Shown here: piece by piece, positions 33,918 through 41,297 of the stretch
Position numbering within the stretch: the first letter of the stretch is position 1
Layout: each line of letters begins with the position of its first letter
The notes under the pieces: generated by a model
What the model was told of the DNA's origin: nothing
Databases searched by the model: none
Seen by the model: the letters and a program-made list of their open reading frames with translations, nothing else
Assembly: GCA_017616555.1 (NCBI GenBank)
Contig: JAFZXZ010000032.1
Location: forward strand, 393,962 to 457,961
Direction: 5' to 3'
Source of the DNA: a bacterium
Lineage (GTDB): Bacteria > Auribacterota > UBA3054
Length of the DNA: 64,000 nucleotides
Made by a program: the position numbers and the translations under genes

Positions 33918-34237
33918 TGAGCGGATTACCCCTTACCAACGACAACTTTGAAGCGGAAGCCCTGAACTACGAGGGCGCTGTCATAATCGATTTCTGGGCC
34001 ACCTGGTGCGGCCCTTGCAAGGCTTTCATGCCCATCGTGGAAGCCTTCGCCAAGGAACATCCCGAGATCAAATTCTGCACCGTCAACGTGGACGACGCGC
34101 CCGAGATCGCGGAACGCTATGAAATCATGAGCATACCGACTTTGGTATTCCTTAAAGGTGGGGAGCTGAAAGAGATCTCCGTCGGCTCCCTTCCTCCCAA
34201 AGTCCTGGCGGAAAAAGCTGAAAAAGCCTTCGCATGA
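33917..34237 (+). CDS. trxA: Thioredoxin
   Basis: Small disulfide oxidoreductase of 106 residues with the active site WCGPC at 30-34 and the cis-proline in IMSIPTLVFLKGG. No signal peptide, so cytoplasmic. It overlaps the gspK-like stop (TAATG) and the next gene's ATG (ATGA). An intrinsic terminator hairpin starts 22 bases after its stop. Confidence 0.96.
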   Translation: MSGLPLTNDNFEAEALNYEGAVIIDFWATWCGPCKAFMPIVEAFAKEHPEIKFCTVNVDDAPEIAERYEIMSIPTLVFLKGGELKEISVGSLPPKVLAEKAEKAFA

Positions 34238-35391
34238 CAGAACTGATAAGAGATTTATGGCCGTCAATTCTGACGGCCTTTTTTGTAAGCGCCTTTGTCT
34301 CCCGGCTGCTCGCTTACCTTTATGTGAAAAAGGGCTGGTGCGCCCCCAGCCGCACCGGCGGCGCAATGCCTCTGACCGGCGGGATAGGGATAGTGTGCAG
34401 TCTGTTTTTGATGCAGCTTTTGCTGTTGATCAGTTTTTATTGGCGAGATCTTGGAAATCGGCCAGACGCCGTTAAGTTTTTTTTTCGTAATGAGTTTTTT
34501 AGTAAAATTTTTCCTTTTTTCATCGCGTACCTTTATTTTGTCCTGGGTCTTTTGGATGATATTTATCATTTCAGACCAAAGCCAAAACTCCTTGGCTTTG
34601 CAATAGTTCTTGCTATTTATGCGGTTTTTCAAACAATCCATGTTAACACGTGGAGCACCATATATACTTTTGACTATGTCCGTATCCTTATAATAATGAT
34701 CGGCACTTTCTTTTTCGCCAATTCCTACAATTTCTTAGACAATGCGAACGGGCATTGCGCCTGCTCCTTGCTTGGTTTGTTTTTGACCCTGCTTTTTTTG
34801 GAACCGGAAGGCTTAAGAGCAAAAGATTCATCTGAATTGGTTTCTACCATCGTGTATTTCGGTTGTTCTGTTTTGTCTGGAGCGCTTCTCGGTTTCCTTT
34901 TTTGGAACTTTCGCAAGAAAGCGAAACTTTATCTCGGCGACGCTGGCAGTCTTTTTTTGGGAGCCTGCGCTTTCTTGCTGGCAACGAGAAGCAATTACAT
35001 TTACAAATTCACCAACTGTAATTTTCCGTACCAGGCTTCGTTTCAGGAATTTTTACTTTGGGCAAATCTTCTTTTGATTCTTCTGGCCTATCCGATCTAT
35101 GACACCTGCGCGGTTATGCTTCTGAGAGTGCTGAGAGGGCAGAATCCGACGATAGGGGGGCAGGACCATTATTCGCATCGCTTGATGCGCGGGGGATTTC
35201 CTCTGTGGCTCGTTAATCTGATCGCTTTTACGGCGGCGGGCATCCTGCCGGTCGTATTATTTACGTTTTTAAAGCTCGCTCATGGAGCGGTCTATTTCGG
35301 CCCATTTGCGATTTGGGCGTTCTTGCTTTTCCTCGATGTTTTGGCGGCCGTTTTGCGAAAAAAGGCTGCTGATGAGCCTGAGCTGTCTTGA
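34234..35391 (+). CDS. WecA/MraY-family glycosyl-1-phosphate transferase
   Basis: Polytopic membrane enzyme, 385 residues, that transfers a sugar-1-phosphate (probably a HexNAc) to undecaprenyl phosphate. Family motifs are LLDDIYHFRPKPKLLG, the SYNFLDNANGHC loop with the essential Asp/Asn, AKLYLGDAGSLFLGA and GQDHYSHRLMRGG, the last matching the UDP-sugar loop with conserved H-x3-H/R. About ten membrane helices. The first helix (about 8-27) is encoded over a terminator hairpin. No downstream start preserves this helix. The region 34470-34700 is richer in T and A than neighbouring genes. It offers a second lipid-linked glycan pathway alongside the gene at 11255. Confidence 0.9.
   Translation: MTELIRDLWPSILTAFFVSAFVSRLLAYLYVKKGWCAPSRTGGAMPLTGGIGIVCSLFLMQLLLLISFYWRDLGNRPDAVKFFFRNEFFSKIFPFFIAYLYFVLGLLDDIYHFRPKPKLLGFAIVLAIYAVFQTIHVNTWSTIYTFDYVRILIIMIGTFFFANSYNFLDNANGHCACSLLGLFLTLLFLEPEGLRAKDSSELVSTIVYFGCSVLSGALLGFLFWNFRKKAKLYLGDAGSLFLGACAFLLATRSNYIYKFTNCNFPYQASFQEFLLWANLLLILLAYPIYDTCAVMLLRVLRGQNPTIGGQDHYSHRLMRGGFPLWLVNLIAFTAAGILPVVLFTFLKLAHGAVYFGPFAIWAFLLFLDVLAAVLRKKAADEPELS
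34259..34284 (+). terminator. Perfect intrinsic terminator located inside the next coding region
   Basis: GGCCGTCA (34259-34266), loop ATTC, TGACGGCC (34271-34278) and six T. Eight perfect pairs. It ends the gspK-trxA transcript in principle, yet it lies at codons 9-17 of the WecA-like gene. Translation coupled to trxA could mask the hairpin and allow readthrough. Confidence 0.8.
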
Positions 35392-35414
35392 GCGAGGCTT
35401 TTTGGCCTCTCTCA

Positions 35415-35443
35415 TTGACTTTTTTGGGCTTATTTTATATCAT
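35415..35443 (+). promoter_or_regulatory. Sigma-70-type promoter of the TIM-barrel-rpsP-trmD-rplS operon
   Basis: TTGACT (35415-35420), 17 bases, TATCAT (35438-35443). Transcription would start near 35450, giving a leader of about 106 bases before the ATG at 35556. A weak GAGGC/GCCTC hairpin just upstream (about 35395-35411) may partly insulate it. Confidence 0.75.
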
Positions 35444-35449
35444 TTCTAA

Positions 35450-35555
35450 TAAGTTTTATACCGTGGAAAAATATCTCCGGCGGCGCGAGTCAGCACACGG
35501 GTCCCCATTAGGTTTTGGGGAAACGCGATCCAACCGGATAATCTAATGAGGAACA
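35450..35555 (+). promoter_or_regulatory. Structured leader with pseudoknot potential, candidate cis-regulatory RNA
   Basis: Nested stems: TCCGG (35476-35480) with CCGGA (35534-35538), CGCG (35484-35487) with CGCG (35524-35527), and TCCCC (35502-35506) with GGGGA (35517-35521). The loop of the last stem contains ATTAG (35507-35511), which can pair with CTAAT (35543-35547), directly before the GAGG ribosome site. Such a pseudoknot could gate translation of the first gene. It does not match a riboswitch consensus that I remember. Confidence 0.45.
35463..35546 (+). CDS. Possible 27-codon upstream reading frame in the leader
   Basis: GTG at 35463 opens a frame without interruption to TAA at 35544, nine bases before the ATG of the next gene. 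The peptide would be basic (LRRRES near its start, TRSNR near its end). There is no Shine-Dalgarno sequence, and the frame coincides with the structured leader, so it may be chance. If translated it could act as a leader peptide that remodels the RNA structure. Confidence 0.2.
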   Translation: MEKYLRRRESAHGSPLGFGETRSNRII

Positions 35556-36365
35556 ATGAAACTAGGATTAACCACCGCAAGTTTCGACACGGCTATCCAA
35601 GGCGGCCGTACCAATTTGGTGAAGATCATTGAATCAGCCGCGAATCTGGGCTTCGAAGGCCTGGAAATCATCAACAAGAAAGAGGTTTGGCGCAAGGATA
35701 TCAGCGACGATATCAAAGTCAACCTGGTCAGAATGCGCGAGAAAAAGCAGCGTTACTTCGCCTACGGCGTGAGTTTCGACCTCGGTCTCGCCGACGATAC
35801 GCTCCGCTGGCGTATGATGAACAAAGTTAGGGAAGCCATCCTTCTGGCCGCCGTCACGAACGTCAATTACGTTACGCTTTACGGCTGTCTGACGGAAGAA
35901 GGCGCCACCTTCGCCGAACGCAAGGACGTTTTGGTCAAGACTATCAAGGACTGCCTTGATCTGGCCGAAATGAAGCATGTGACGCTCTGCCTTGCCAACG
36001 ACAATCCCGCTCTGAACGGCATCGCCAACCTGAAGGCCGTCTGCGAGGAAGTCAACTCCCCGAACTTCAAACTCAGCCTGGATCTTGGCGAGATCGCCCT
36101 GGGCGGCGAATGCCCCGTGGAAGCTCTGAAGACCCTGAGCCAGTATGTCGCCGAAGTTTTGGCGACTGACGTTAAGGAAGCCGAAGGCGGACAGCTCGAA
36201 TTCTGCGTTGCCGGCGAAGGCAAAGTCCCGTTCGCCGATGTCATCGCGCTGCTTCGTCAGCTTTCCTTCGAAGGCTTCATCAGCGTTTACTACAAGGGCA
36301 GCGAAGAACCCGCCGACGGCGTGAAGCGCTGCGCTGAGAATCTCAAAAAGCTTTTGAGCGAATAA
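35556..36365 (+). CDS. TIM-barrel protein, sugar-phosphate isomerase/epimerase superfamily
   Basis: 269 residues with the AP-endonuclease-2/xylose-isomerase-like TIM-barrel pattern: KLGLTTASFDTA at the start, GFEGLEI, VNYVTLYG, HVTLCLANDNPALNG, NFKLSLDLGEIALGG, VLATDVKEAEGGQLEFCVAGEGKVPF and FEGFISVYYKG. Several typical metal-binding positions can be matched only loosely, so the substrate is unknown. Cytoplasmic. It is the first gene after the promoter and leader, 12 bases before rpsP. GAGG ribosome site only four bases from the ATG. Confidence 0.75.
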   Translation: MKLGLTTASFDTAIQGGRTNLVKIIESAANLGFEGLEIINKKEVWRKDISDDIKVNLVRMREKKQRYFAYGVSFDLGLADDTLRWRMMNKVREAILLAAVTNVNYVTLYGCLTEEGATFAERKDVLVKTIKDCLDLAEMKHVTLCLANDNPALNGIANLKAVCEEVNSPNFKLSLDLGEIALGGECPVEALKTLSQYVAEVLATDVKEAEGGQLEFCVAGEGKVPFADVIALLRQLSFEGFISVYYKGSEEPADGVKRCAENLKKLLSE

Positions 36366-36377
36366 GAGGAAAAATAT

Positions 36378-36665
36378 ATGGCTACTAAAATCAGACTTAG
36401 AAGAACAGGTACTACCAATCTGGCCACTTTCCGCATCGTCGCCGCTGACGAACGTTCCCCCAGGGACGGCCGCTTCCTCGAAACTCTGGGCTCCTATGAT
36501 CCCAGGAAGGAAGGCGAGGAGAAGGTCCAGCTGAACGTCGAACGCGCCCAGTATTGGGTGAATGTCGGCGCCCAGGTGACTCCGAAAGCCATTTCGCTTT
36601 TGAAGTCCAAAGGTGTGGTTTTCCCGAGCAAGGCTACCAAGAAAGCCAAAGAAGCTCAGGAATAA
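36378..36665 (+). CDS. rpsP: 30S ribosomal protein S16
   Basis: 95 residues, slightly longer than E. coli S16 (82). Starts ATKIRLRRTGTTNLATFRIV, then ADERSPRDGRFLETLGSYDP, both hallmark stretches. The C-terminal tail is Lys/Ala-rich. An AAGAGGA ribosome site precedes the ATG. First of the conserved rpsP-trmD-rplS string, here without rimM between rpsP and trmD. Confidence 0.97.
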   Translation: MATKIRLRRTGTTNLATFRIVAADERSPRDGRFLETLGSYDPRKEGEEKVQLNVERAQYWVNVGAQVTPKAISLLKSKGVVFPSKATKKAKEAQE

Positions 36666-36682
36666 AAGCAGTTTGCTTTTTT
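36664..36682 (+). terminator. Weak AT-rich hairpin between rpsP and trmD
   Basis: AAAAGCA (36664-36670), loop GTT, TGCTTTT (36674-36680) plus further T. Seven pairs, mostly A-T. It may lower expression of trmD relative to rpsP, or be incidental. Confidence 0.35.
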
Positions 36683-36692
36683 GCTCTTTCAC

Positions 36693-37376
36693 ATGAAAAT
36701 CGATGTGCTGACCCTCTTCCCAGGCTCCCTTGAAGCGTATTTGAAAGAGAATATCGCAAGGAGAGCAAGTGAAAGCGGGCTTTTGGAAGTGAGACTTCAC
36801 GACTTTCGCGAATACACTCACGACCGGCATCGCACAGTTGACGATTCCCCTTACGGCGGCGGCCCCGGAATGCTGATCGGGCCCGCGCCGATCTTTGAGG
36901 CCATGGACGATCTTTCGCTCTGGGACGCATACAAGATCTTTCTTACTCCCAGCGGCAGGCCCTTGGGCTACGGAATTGCCTGCGAACTTTCGAAACGCGA
37001 TCACATAATGATCCTCTGCGGACATTACGAAGGCGTTGACCAGAGAGTGCGCGACATAATGGACGAGGAGATCTCGATAGGGGATTACGTCATCAGCAAC
37101 GGTTCGGTCGCCGCCATGGTTCTTATTGACACCGTGACGAGGCTTATACCGGGGACGCTCGGAAACGAAGAAAGCGCTGAGAACGATTCGTTCTGCGACG
37201 GCCTTCTCGAGTACCCCCAGTACACCCGCCCCGAGGAATACCGCGGGATGAGAGTGCCGGACGTTCTTTTGAGCGGCAATCATCAGCTCATCGCCAAATG
37301 GAGAAGGGCTAAGCAGCTGGAACTTACGAAGCTGCGGCGCCCCGAACTTTTGGAGAAAGCGCAGGAAGAAAAATAA
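36693..37376 (+). CDS. trmD: tRNA (guanine-37-N1)-methyltransferase
   Basis: SPOUT methyltransferase that protects reading frame by methylating G37 of tRNAs. ATG at 36693 is chosen because the family begins [11 protein letters not shown]; an upstream TTG would add four residues. 227 residues. Signatures: [55 protein letters not shown] and the C-terminal [21 protein letters not shown]. The distance from rpsP is 27 bases and contains a weak hairpin. Confidence 0.96.
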   Translation: MKIDVLTLFPGSLEAYLKENIARRASESGLLEVRLHDFREYTHDRHRTVDDSPYGGGPGMLIGPAPIFEAMDDLSLWDAYKIFLTPSGRPLGYGIACELSKRDHIMILCGHYEGVDQRVRDIMDEEISIGDYVISNGSVAAMVLIDTVTRLIPGTLGNEESAENDSFCDGLLEYPQYTRPEEYRGMRVPDVLLSGNHQLIAKWRRAKQLELTKLRRPELLEKAQEEK

Positions 37377-37405
37377 TCGAAAAAACAACAAAAATAAAAA
37401 ATACT

Positions 37406-37759
37406 ATGAGTAACTTGATCGAAAAAATCCAAGGCCAGAAAAGAGCGGAAGCCCTAGTGCCTTTCCGCGTTGGCGACACTGTCAAGGTGAATCAGAAGAT
37501 CCGTGAAGGCGACAAAGAGCGCATCCAGGTCTTCCAGGGCGTCGTGATTGCCCGTCAGGGCGGCGGCGCGGGCGAGACCTTCACGGTCCGCAAGATCTCC
37601 TTCGGCGTCGGCGTTGAGCGCGTTTATCCCGTCAACTCCCCGAACGTGGTGAGCGTGGAAGTCGTAAGAGAAGGCGCAGTCCGCCGTGCGAAGCTGTACT
37701 ATCTGCGCGGCCGCGTCGGCAAAGCTGCCAAGATCTCTGAAAAGCGTCGCGCCAACTAG
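37406..37759 (+). CDS. rplS: 50S ribosomal protein L19
   Basis: 117 residues, normal length. Marks are [49 protein letters not shown] and the C-terminal [15 protein letters not shown]. Located at the inter-subunit face of the ribosome. The spacer from trmD is AT-rich (29 bases) with no clear ribosome site. A GC-rich hairpin follows. Confidence 0.97.
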   Translation: MSNLIEKIQGQKRAEALVPFRVGDTVKVNQKIREGDKERIQVFQGVVIARQGGGAGETFTVRKISFGVGVERVYPVNSPNVVSVEVVREGAVRRAKLYYLRGRVGKAAKISEKRRAN

Positions 37760-37770
37760 GCGTAATTTTG

Positions 37771-37798
37771 GGCCCCGGCGGTTTACCGCCCGGGGCCT
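37771..37798 (+). terminator. GC-rich hairpin after rplS
   Basis: GGCCCCGGCGG, loop TTTA, CCGCCCGGGGCC: about 11 pairs with one bulged C. There is no long T run, only TAACTC after it, so it may be a pause, partial or Rho-assisted terminator. It separates the ribosomal operon from the secretion genes. Confidence 0.65.
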
Positions 37799-37824
37799 AA
37801 CTCTTAAAAATAACAAGAATCACT

Positions 37825-39540
37825 ATGGCATCTGAAGATCTTATTCTGGATATTTTGCTTGAACAAGGCAAGATCACACAGGAGAATATTGACAAGTGTC
37901 GCGACAACTTAGGCGTCAGGGCCAACACAATGCTTGAACTGTTGTGCCTCGACGGCGTCATCAAGGAAGAAGAGCTGGTCGCCTTCCTGGTCGACTATCT
38001 GTCCGTTCCTTCCGTGACACTCTCCGACAACACTATCCCCCCCGAAGTAATCCAGTGCGTCCCCGGCGAATTCGTCAGGAAAAACCATCTTATGCCTTTC
38101 AAACTGGAAGCGAACACGCTGACGGTCGGCATGGTGAACCCGATGGATGTGGACGTAGTAGATAACCTGACCGTTGAACTAAACAAGAATCCCCAGACTC
38201 AGGGCATCTCCGTCGAGACCGCCATTGCGGGCCCCATCGACATCCAGAATGCCATAGACCTTTACTACCGCGGACAGCAGTTTGAAACGGCTGTCAGCGA
38301 AGCGGAAGAAGGGGATTACAGTGAAGCGCTGAAAGGAATAGGCAATATTTCAGGCGGCGAGGGCGAGGACGAAGCCCCGATCATTCGTTTCGTCTCCGCC
38401 ATCATTACCCAGGCCTACCGCATGCGCGCTTCCGATATTCACATTGAGCCTCTTGAGAAACGCATTCGTATCCGCTACCGCATCGACGGCGTTTTGAAAG
38501 AGATGGAATCGCCCCCGAAGAGACTGCAGGGCCCCATCATGTCGCGTTTGAAAATTATGTCCGGCATGAACATGGCTGAGCGCAGGATCCCTCAGGACGG
38601 CCGTATTAAATTCAAAGTTGACAAGGTGGTACTTGACCTTCGTGTCTCGAACCTCCCCGGCACGCACGGCGAATCAGTGGTCATGCGTATTCTGGACAAA
38701 TCGTCCCTGATGCTTGGTCTATCCGAACTGGGCTTCCTTGATGAGGACGAGAACACCTTCCGTCATCTGATCAGCATGCCTAACGGCGTATTGCTGGTCA
38801 CGGGCCCGACAGGTTCCGGCAAGACCACGACGCTTTACGGCTGCTTGAACTTCCTGAACAAGCCGGACGTCAAGCTGATCACCGTGGAAGACCCTGTAGA
38901 ATACATGCTGGGCGGCATCAACCAGGTCCAGGTGAACGACGAGATCAACTTCACCTTCAGCCACGCTCTCCGTTCAATCTTGCGTCAGGCCCCGAACATC
39001 ATCATGGTCGGCGAGATCCGAGACAGAGTGACGGCTGAGATCGCGACGCAGGCGTCCCTGACGGGACACCTGGTCTTCTCGACGCTGCACACGAACGACG
39101 CTCCTTCCGCCATTACCCGTTTGATCGATATGGGCGTGAAACCCTTCCTGGTCGCCACGTCCGTCATCGGCGTCATGGCCCAGCGTCTTGCCCGTACCGT
39201 CTGCAAGAACTGCGCCTGCGAATACGTTCCCGATCCCCAGGTCTGCAAAGTGATGCATTTGAGCGACGAATACATTAAATCGCACAAGTGGATCCACGGC
39301 GCCGGCTGCGAAGTTTGCAACGGCACAGGCTACAAAGGACGTAAAGGTCTCTTTGAGATCATGGTCGTGAACGACGCGATCCGCAGACTGGTTTACGAGT
39401 GCGTGCCTGCGAACGAAATTCGCGCCGAAGCCCGTAAAAACGGCATGGCCACGCTGCGCGAGGACGGTCTTAAGAAGGCCGAGCGCGGTATCACGACGCT
39501 TGAGGAAGTCTTGCGTATAACCGCGGTCGACGAGGCCTAA
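37825..39540 (+). CDS. gspE: GspE/PilB-type secretion ATPase, copy 1
   Basis: Cytoplasmic hexameric ATPase that drives pseudopilus or type IV pilus assembly. 571 residues. MshEN-like N-terminal domain (about 1-150), N2 domain with ASDIHIEPLEKRIRIRYRIDG, Walker A GPTGSGKTTT near 326, Asp box VEDPVEY, Walker B IIMVGEIRD, His box TGHLVFSTLHTNDA and a tetracysteine metal site (CKNC...CEVC). The stretch before Walker B reads RQAPN where the neighbouring paralogue and most relatives have RQDPD/N. No ribosome site is obvious. Confidence 0.93.
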   Translation: MASEDLILDILLEQGKITQENIDKCRDNLGVRANTMLELLCLDGVIKEEELVAFLVDYLSVPSVTLSDNTIPPEVIQCVPGEFVRKNHLMPFKLEANTLTVGMVNPMDVDVVDNLTVELNKNPQTQGISVETAIAGPIDIQNAIDLYYRGQQFETAVSEAEEGDYSEALKGIGNISGGEGEDEAPIIRFVSAIITQAYRMRASDIHIEPLEKRIRIRYRIDGVLKEMESPPKRLQGPIMSRLKIMSGMNMAERRIPQDGRIKFKVDKVVLDLRVSNLPGTHGESVVMRILDKSSLMLGLSELGFLDEDENTFRHLISMPNGVLLVTGPTGSGKTTTLYGCLNFLNKPDVKLITVEDPVEYMLGGINQVQVNDEINFTFSHALRSILRQAPNIIMVGEIRDRVTAEIATQASLTGHLVFSTLHTNDAPSAITRLIDMGVKPFLVATSVIGVMAQRLARTVCKNCACEYVPDPQVCKVMHLSDEYIKSHKWIHGAGCEVCNGTGYKGRKGLFEIMVVNDAIRRLVYECVPANEIRAEARKNGMATLREDGLKKAERGITTLEEVLRITAVDEA

Positions 39541-39554
39541 TAGGAGAATAACTT

Positions 39555-41249
39555 ATGGCATTTGATATTGAAACTTTAGGTCAAGCTTTGATAGACTCCG
39601 GCACGGCGACTCAGGAACAGATCAACGAGGCCGTGCAGGAAGCTCAGGCCAACGGCGTCCCCATCGAAGTCGTCCTGGCTCAGAAGAACATCGCAACGGC
39701 GGAGCAGATCCACGAAGCGGTCAGTATGGCTTACGGCATGCCGTTCGTCTCCCTTGATTACAAGCATATTCCCGAGGATGTCTTAGACCTCATCACTCCT
39801 TCCTCCGCGGAACTCTACCGCGCCATTCCTTTCAAACGCGAGGAAAACGGCGCCGTCTCCGTCGCCATGGCGGACCTTGAGAATCTTTCCGCCGTCGATA
39901 CCATCCGCTACAATTTGGGCGTTGACGTCACTCCCGCTTTGACGACCGACGACCAGATCGAGGCGGTCCTGGAAGGATACTATAGAAAGAAAGCCGAGTC
40001 TTTGGACGAACTGATCAACGACCTGGCGGCTCTCCGTCCCGAAGAACTGGCGGATGACGAGAATTCCGCGCAGGCCCAGAGCGGCCCTGTCGTCAAACTG
40101 CTTGAACTCATCCTGGTCCAGGCTGTGAAGGACGGCGCCTCCGACGTGCACTTCGAACCTTTCGAAGACGTCTTCAAGATCCGCTACCGTGTGGACGGTT
40201 CGCTTTACGAACTCGTTCCGCCGCCGAAATCCCTGGCTCCGGCTCTGGCTTCCCGTATCAAAGTTATGGCAGGTCTTAAGATCGCTGAGCGCCGTCTCCC
40301 TCAGGACGGACGTATCACGGCCCGCATTGCCGGCCGCCAGATCGACCTGCGCGTTTCCACTCTTCCGACGATGTTCGGCGAATCCGTCGTGGTGCGAATC
40401 CTCGACCGTGAAGCGGTCAAGCTCGATCTGCGCAACCTCGGTCTTGAAGACGACGTGCGCGAGAAACTGACTGAGATCGTTCTGAGGCCGAACGGCATCG
40501 TTTTGGTGACCGGGCCTACCGGCTGCGGCAAGACGACTACGCTTTACGCCTGCCTGGCCAGGATCAACGACATCGAATCGAAAGTTATTACTACTGAAGA
40601 CCCGGTGGAATACGACGTGGAAGGCGTAGTCCAGGTGCCGATCAACGAAGCGGTCGGCCTTACTTACGCCAGATCCCTTCGTTCCATTCTGCGTCAGGAC
40701 CCCGACCGAATCATGGTCGGAGAGATCCGTGACTTGGAAACCACACAGATCGCTATTCAGGCGTCTTTGACCGGCCACCTGGTACTTTCCACCTTGCACA
40801 CGAACGACGCGCCGACGACCATCACGCGTCTTATCGATATGGGTACCGAGCCCTTCCTTATCGGCTCCACCCTGCAGTGCGTCGTGGCTCAGCGACTCAT
40901 CAGGAAGATCTGCCCCTTCTGCAAGGAAGAGTACACTCCGACTCCCGAAGAGCTGAAACGCCTCGACCCGCAGCATCCTGACGCCTACGGCGACGTCAAG
41001 TTCTACCGCGGCACCGGCTGCCCGCACTGCAACAACAGTGGCTACCGCGGCCGTACCGGCATCTACGAGATGCTGGAGATCAACGACGAACTGCGCGACA
41101 TGATCAACGACCGCGCGCCTGCGACCGCTCTGCGCGACAAGGGCCGCGAGCACGGCATGCGTTCTCTCCGCGAGGACGGCATCCTGAAGATCAAACGCGG
41201 CATCACGACCATTTCCGAAGTCTGCCGCAGCACCATCGCCCACGGTTAA
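39555..41249 (+). CDS. gspE: GspE/PilB-type secretion ATPase, copy 2
   Basis: Second full-length paralogue, 564 residues, 14 bases after copy 1 with an AGGAG ribosome site. MshEN-like N terminus, GASDVHFEPFEDVFKIRYRVDG, Walker A GPTGCGKTTT near 318, TEDPVEYDVEGVVQV, RQDPDRIMVGEIRD, TGHLVLSTLHTNDA and the CPFC...CPHC metal site. It keeps the canonical RQDPD that copy 1 lacks. The pair may form mixed or alternating hexamers, or one may serve a pilus and the other secretion. This is inference. Confidence 0.93.
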   Translation: MAFDIETLGQALIDSGTATQEQINEAVQEAQANGVPIEVVLAQKNIATAEQIHEAVSMAYGMPFVSLDYKHIPEDVLDLITPSSAELYRAIPFKREENGAVSVAMADLENLSAVDTIRYNLGVDVTPALTTDDQIEAVLEGYYRKKAESLDELINDLAALRPEELADDENSAQAQSGPVVKLLELILVQAVKDGASDVHFEPFEDVFKIRYRVDGSLYELVPPPKSLAPALASRIKVMAGLKIAERRLPQDGRITARIAGRQIDLRVSTLPTMFGESVVVRILDREAVKLDLRNLGLEDDVREKLTEIVLRPNGIVLVTGPTGCGKTTTLYACLARINDIESKVITTEDPVEYDVEGVVQVPINEAVGLTYARSLRSILRQDPDRIMVGEIRDLETTQIAIQASLTGHLVLSTLHTNDAPTTITRLIDMGTEPFLIGSTLQCVVAQRLIRKICPFCKEEYTPTPEELKRLDPQHPDAYGDVKFYRGTGCPHCNNSGYRGRTGIYEMLEINDELRDMINDRAPATALRDKGREHGMRSLREDGILKIKRGITTISEVCRSTIAHG

Positions 41250-41297
41250 TAAAGAAAAAAATACAATTAATATTGATTTCATAAATCGGAGGAAATC

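Noticed and set aside
34216..34300. Later start for the WecA-like gene to keep the terminator intergenic
   Set aside because: No in-frame ATG, GTG or TTG shortly after the hairpin keeps the first membrane helix, and the ATGA overlap with trxA supports the early start.
35634..37391. 585-residue minus-strand frame over the TIM-barrel, rpsP and trmD genes
   Set aside because: It is antisense to three clearly conserved genes, with low-complexity translation and no family features.
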